Part shown: in pieces, positions 15,141 to 18,187 of the stretch
Layout of the letters: each line of letters begins with the position of its first letter
How positions within the stretch are numbered: position 1 is the stretch's first letter
Origin: an uncultured bacterium
Lineage (GTDB): Bacteria; Verrucomicrobiota; Verrucomicrobiia; Opitutales; Intestinicryptomonadaceae
NCBI GenBank assembly: GCA_905214995.1
Contig: CAJMOT010000036.1
Span: 1 to 18,187, forward strand
Direction: 5' to 3'
Length of the DNA: 18,187 nucleotides
Translations under genes and position numbers: made by a program
Notes under the pieces: generated by a model
The model's input: the letters and a program-made list of their open reading frames with translations, nothing else
Told to the model about the DNA's origin: nothing
Database searches by the model: none

Positions 15141-16127
15141 TCAGCAGAGCAGGTCGCCGAAATCCTTGAAGTCCGCCTTGAACCCGCCCGGGAGCCCTTT
15201 GCAGATTACGCCGACGGCGTCGTGCGAATGCAGGCTTTCGAGGTGTATGCACGCTATCTCGAAGTCCTTTATGCGCTTGTCGGCGTCAAATCCGGCGTAG
15301 AGCAGGCGGGTTGCGTCCTCTATGAATTTGACGTACGCGCCGTTCAGCTCAGCGAACGCCTGTTCGTCCTCGCGCCGCACCATCGTCTGCGTCTCGGTGT
15401 GCAGGGCTTCGAGGCATATTGCGTGCATGTCCTCTATCGACACGTGCGACGAACCCTCTATCTCCGCCGATATGCGCGCCTTGCTGCGCTGCGAATGCGG
15501 CACGCAGTATACGTTGCGCGTCCTGCGGGCGTGCTCGCTGAGCTCCGAAGAGCAGGGGCAGGCGGACGAGTACACGAAGTCGAACACTATGAACTTCCTG
15601 AAAATGTCGAGGTCGTCCATCGTCCCCTCGTAGGAGCACTTGTAGTACTGCCAGGCTTTCAAGTTGCTGCGCAGGCTCGTTTGCAAAATCGGGTAGTTGA
15701 AGTCAATTTTGATTCTCGCGCGGGAGGTTTTGAGCTGCTCCTTCATCTTCACGAGGACTTCTTCGAGCAAATCCGGCGTGAAAACCCTGTCGGCGAAAAG
15801 GTAAAACACCCTCATTATCCTCGACATGTTTATGCCCTTGGAATCCGCCGCAAGCGACACCGTTGCCGTCACCGACGCCTCGGCCTCCCTTACTTCGCAG
15901 TTTTTGGTGAGGAATTTGAGGGGCATTTTGAAATTGTGCATTCCAACCTGCATAATCGGGACGTTCGCGCCGCTTATGGAGTTTTTGTCGGCGTTTTGCA
16001 CGTCGGGCAGGGTGGAAATGTAGTCGCTCTCCGCCTTGAAGCCGTCTTCATAGCGCGGCACGGGCGCGTTCTGCGCGCAGAACGCCGGATTCCGGCGGGT
16101 CTGCGTTTCTTTTTTTGCGTTTTCCAT
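15141..16127 (-). CDS. folE2: GTP cyclohydrolase IB (FolE2)
   Basis: A 328-residue cytoplasmic enzyme that converts GTP to 7,8-dihydroneopterin triphosphate, the first step of folate and queuosine synthesis. It is unrelated in sequence to GCYH-IA (FolE). Family marks are LPDVQ (40-44), VGMHNFKMPL (61-70), the active-site segment SSACPCSSELSEH (187-199) with Cys190/Cys192 and His199, PHSQRS (210-215), and a conserved FEIACIHLESLHSHDAV near the C-terminus. It is a little longer than many homologues, with a polar N-terminal tail of about 38 residues. GCYH-IB enzymes can work without zinc, and in several bacteria folE2 replaces folE under zinc limitation. It is the last gene of the operon, 51 bases past the DUF1189-type gene, and a weak internal promoter (TATAAG) lies in that gap. 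Confidence 0.94.
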   Translation of the reverse strand: MENAKKETQTRRNPAFCAQNAPVPRYEDGFKAESDYISTLPDVQNADKNSISGANVPIMQVGMHNFKMPLKFLTKNCEVREAEASVTATVSLAADSKGINMSRIMRVFYLFADRVFTPDLLEEVLVKMKEQLKTSRARIKIDFNYPILQTSLRSNLKAWQYYKCSYEGTMDDLDIFRKFIVFDFVYSSACPCSSELSEHARRTRNVYCVPHSQRSKARISAEIEGSSHVSIEDMHAICLEALHTETQTMVRREDEQAFAELNGAYVKFIEDATRLLYAGFDADKRIKDFEIACIHLESLHSHDAVGVICKGLPGGFKADFKDFGDLLC

Positions 16128-16163
16128 TGTCGATAAAAGCCTCTTATAATTTCCCTTTTCGGA

Positions 16164-16173
16164 TTGCGCGCAA
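16164..16173. promoter_or_regulatory. 10-bp palindrome upstream of folE2
   Basis: TTGCGCGCAA, a perfect palindrome, sits between the DUF1189-type stop and a possible -10 TATAAG about 15 bases further on towards folE2. It could be an operator for separate folE2 control. It does not resemble a typical AT-rich Zur box. Confidence 0.2.
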
Positions 16174-16178
16174 GCTTT

Positions 16179-16943
16179 TTAAGCGGCGGTTCCGGAGGCG
16201 CGTTTTTTTGCGACGGCGCGGATTGAAATCCACACGAGCGTTCCGGCGATGGCGGCGAAGACGAGCCCGGGCATCGGAATCCCCACCAGCGCCATTAACA
16301 GCAGGTCTATCAGCGTCGGCGGGGTGACGGCGAGCATCGCGATTTTCGCGCACTTCCAGTAGCCGAGCGACGGCATCGCGCCGAGGGCGAGGGTTTTGGC
16401 GGCAAGCCCCATAGCGAGGGAATAGACCGCGTTCATAAAGAGCGACGCCGCGAAGAACACCGCGGGGAGAACCGCCCATAGCATGACGCCCTTCGGGGGA
16501 AAGAGGTCCGACAGCTTTGCGGACTCCCCGGGCGGAAGGAAGCTTTCAAACGGAAGGGACTGTTCGAATCCCGCCCCGTAAAATGACAGCCTGTCGCGCT
16601 CGACGGAAAACGCCAGGCCTTTTACGGCGGCGGCGTCGAGCTTCCCGGGGGTGGCGACGGCGAAGGTCTTTCCGGAGGCCGACTTGAATTCCACGGGCTT
16701 TCCGTCCGGAGTTTTGACGCCCCCGCGCGAGATTTCAACGGATTCCATCAGGGGAATCGCGGGCAATATGAATTTTTCGTAGAAGTCGGAGAGCGGCTTG
16801 GCGGACATCGCTGAGGTTGCGGCCGCGCATATCGCCGACAGCGTTAGAATGTACGCTATCGCCTTCCACTTCCATTCAAAGGCCGCCTCCTCGTAGGCGG
16901 CGGGCGGCGCGAACGATTTCGCTATCGCGGTCAGAACATTCAT
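16179..16943 (-). CDS. DUF1189-type membrane protein of unknown function
   Basis: A 254-residue membrane protein. One helix lies near residues 28-46, followed by a soluble extracytoplasmic domain of about 100 residues rich in short strands (VKTPDGKPVEFKSASGKTF, then VERDRLSFYG...SLPFESF), and then three or four helices (152-180, 198-220, 222-242). The WKAIAYILTL start, the I..GGVKTPDGKP domain and the LAVTPPTLIDLLL segment together resemble the DUF1189 family known mainly from Firmicutes; a Yip1-like fold is an alternative description. No function is established. It starts three bases past the pseudouridine synthase stop and precedes folE2, so it belongs to that operon. Confidence 0.65.
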   Translation of the reverse strand: MNVLTAIAKSFAPPAAYEEAAFEWKWKAIAYILTLSAICAAATSAMSAKPLSDFYEKFILPAIPLMESVEISRGGVKTPDGKPVEFKSASGKTFAVATPGKLDAAAVKGLAFSVERDRLSFYGAGFEQSLPFESFLPPGESAKLSDLFPPKGVMLWAVLPAVFFAASLFMNAVYSLAMGLAAKTLALGAMPSLGYWKCAKIAMLAVTPPTLIDLLLMALVGIPMPGLVFAAIAGTLVWISIRAVAKKRASGTAA

Positions 16944-16946
16944 ACG

Positions 16947-17732
16947 TCAGTCTTTGCGCCTTTCCATCATGATATTGAAGCTTTCTGGGAGCGGGGCGGA
17001 CGCGGAAAAATCCGCCGCATTTCCGGCTATTTCGAGATGCAGGACAGTCTGCGAACAGTGCAAAAAGAGCCTCCCGATTCCCGACGCCGCGCGGAGCCTC
17101 CGGTTTGCCCTGAAATCGCCGTAAGTGGCGTCGCCGAGTATGGGCATTCCGTGCTTTGCGCACTGGACGCGCAGCTGATGCGTCAGCCCTGTGAGCGGTT
17201 CGAGCTTCACGAGGCACAGCCCGTAGTTGTTTTTATCGAACCCTTCGACCGAAAATTTAGCCTCGGCTTTTTTCGCGGCGCCCGCAGGCGCGCGGAGGGC
17301 GGAGTTGCGCACGAACCCCGCGAATTTGCGCTCGAAGAGCGTGTCGCGCCAGAATCCGGAGCGCGCTGGCGCGCGGCAGACGCATATGGCGCGGTAAATT
17401 TTTTCGGCCATGCGGCTGCGGAAAGCCTCCCGCGCCGCGGCCGCGGCATCGGGGTCGGAGGCGGCTATGACTATTCCGGAAGTGGGGGAGTCGAGGCGGT
17501 TTGCGAGCCACAGCCTGCGCTTTTTCCCGCTTTCGTCCTCCCACGAAAAGTACTCTCCGTCGAAGTTGTATGGCGCGAGCACCATTGGACGTCCCCTCTT
17601 GCCGTCGGGGTTGGGGTGCGAGGAATATCCCGCCCTCTTCGATATGGCGATTATCCCGCGCGGGTCGAGGGCTGCGATTTCGCAGCCCGGGGCGAGGGGT
17701 ATGCTTTTTGCTGCGTTTTCGGCGTCGTTCAT
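16947..17732 (-). CDS. RluA-family RNA pseudouridine synthase
   Basis: A 261-residue cytoplasmic enzyme that isomerises uridine in rRNA or tRNA. The catalytic motif is ANRLDSPTSG (77-86) with Asp81; the usual histidine of HRLD is an asparagine here. Further family marks are EKIYRAICV, LEPLTGLTHQLRVQC and GDATYG. There is no N-terminal S4 domain, as in RluA, RluC-short and TruC types, so the exact target nucleotide cannot be assigned. I chose the ATG at 17732 because it overlaps the upstream stop as ATGA. A 344-residue version starting at 17981 would run through the TonB-like gene in another frame. Translation is probably coupled to the TonB-like gene. Confidence 0.88.
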   Translation of the reverse strand: MNDAENAAKSIPLAPGCEIAALDPRGIIAISKRAGYSSHPNPDGKRGRPMVLAPYNFDGEYFSWEDESGKKRRLWLANRLDSPTSGIVIAASDPDAAAAAREAFRSRMAEKIYRAICVCRAPARSGFWRDTLFERKFAGFVRNSALRAPAGAAKKAEAKFSVEGFDKNNYGLCLVKLEPLTGLTHQLRVQCAKHGMPILGDATYGDFRANRRLRAASGIGRLFLHCSQTVLHLEIAGNAADFSASAPLPESFNIMMERRKD

Positions 17733-18187
17733 CGGTAGTGGAAAGTTATGCGCACGTCTTGGTTTTGCTCTCCGAGCGCGGAAATCATCTCGCGGGTCCA
17801 TTCGCCGTAAGGGGCGGTGGTGAGTATGGACTGCTCGCACAGCCCGCGTCCGGTGTTGGTGGAGTTTGAATAGAGAACGGATATGGATGCGAGGGCGCCG
17901 GTTTTGTCTATGGAGTACTCTATGACGACGGTCGTGTTTACCGCCGTGTTGAGGTCGTACTGCGAGCCGAGCAGATTCCACTGGCGCGAGATGGCCTCTA
18001 TCATTCTCTGCTGGTACGCCCCGAACTCGCTGAATCTCGAGTCCACCGCTATAGTCCCCTGCATGCTCGCGCGCGTGCGGTTGTCGGCGAGCGGGCCTGC
18101 GGGGATTCTCATGCTCAGGTACGGGCGCGGCTTGGGCGCGGGCAGGGACTCGTCGGTGGGCGGAGCGTCGGGGGCGGGGCGGGGCTC
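17729..18187 (-). CDS. TonB/TolA-like energy transducer, C-terminal part (5' end beyond the window)
   Basis: 152 residues are visible and the frame stays open to the edge, so the N-terminal membrane anchor is missing. The first 25 visible residues form a Pro-rich linker (EPRPAPDAPPTDESLPAPKP), typical of the periplasm-spanning part of TonB. The C-terminal domain runs from about FSEFGAYQQRMIEAISRQW to the end: a helix, a VVIEYSIDKTGALASISVLY strand pair, TAPYGEWTREMISALG and a last strand ending FHYR. This fits a divergent TonB/TolA C-terminal domain rather than classical TonB. ExbB/ExbD genes may lie upstream outside the window. Its stop overlaps the next gene by ATGA. Confidence 0.7.
   Translation of the reverse strand, partial: EPRPAPDAPPTDESLPAPKPRPYLSMRIPAGPLADNRTRASMQGTIAVDSRFSEFGAYQQRMIEAISRQWNLLGSQYDLNTAVNTTVVIEYSIDKTGALASISVLYSNSTNTGRGLCEQSILTTAPYGEWTREMISALGEQNQDVRITFHYR

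Noticed and set aside
15129..16136. 335-codon plus-strand frame opposite folE2
   Set aside because: FolE2 motifs are complete on the minus strand; the opposite frame is Arg/Val/His-rich with no motif.

Overview
The window is 18.2 kb of GC-rich, gene-dense bacterial chromosome. It carries twelve complete protein genes plus one cut by the right edge. I see no tRNA, rRNA, CRISPR array, insertion sequence or phage gene. The best taxonomic guess, inferred from protein style only, is a Verrucomicrobiota lineage, perhaps Opitutia. The support is an EpsI-like protein with an exosortase, an unusual TonB-like C-terminus ending in an APYGEW...FHYR pattern, and a small single-helix protein directly behind an ECF sigma factor. 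I could not run a search to confirm this.

Left part, all on the minus strand. A short CstA-type transporter (117-1574) has its own promoter with an inverted repeat over the -10 box and a strong hairpin terminator. A class I aminotransferase (2375-3553) overlaps tsaE (1926-2375) by one base, and its promoter region carries a 12-bp palindrome. A NhaD-type Na+/H+ antiporter (3895-5325) follows a good Shine-Dalgarno. A GC-rich stretch full of inverted repeats (about 3698-3877) separates it from the aminotransferase. An ECF sigma factor (6021-6647) is followed two bases later by a small single-helix membrane protein (5572-6018) that is probably its anti-sigma partner. A rho-independent terminator closes that pair.

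Middle part, plus strand. A complete tripartite RND efflux operon encodes a membrane-fusion lipoprotein (6961-8274), an HAE1-type inner-membrane pump (8293-11577) and a NodT-type outer-membrane lipoprotein (11592-13160). Gaps are 14-18 bases, and a strong terminator follows at 13191-13217. Next comes a two-gene exosortase unit: an EpsI-like protein (13262-13984) and an exosortase with the Cys/Arg/His catalytic triad (13991-14971). No sorting-signal substrate lies in the window, so the targets must be elsewhere.

Right part, minus strand. A tightly packed operon reads leftwards from the edge: a TonB-like protein (partial), an RluA-family pseudouridine synthase (ATGA overlap), a DUF1189-type membrane protein (3-base gap) and folE2, the GTP cyclohydrolase IB of folate/queuosine synthesis (51-base gap). 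It converges on the exosortase unit at a shared terminator hairpin.

Most of the window is ordinary housekeeping and envelope physiology. The points most worth a second look are the putative non-zinc anti-sigma factor, the orphan EpsI/exosortase pair, the operator-like palindromes and the GC-rich repeat cluster.
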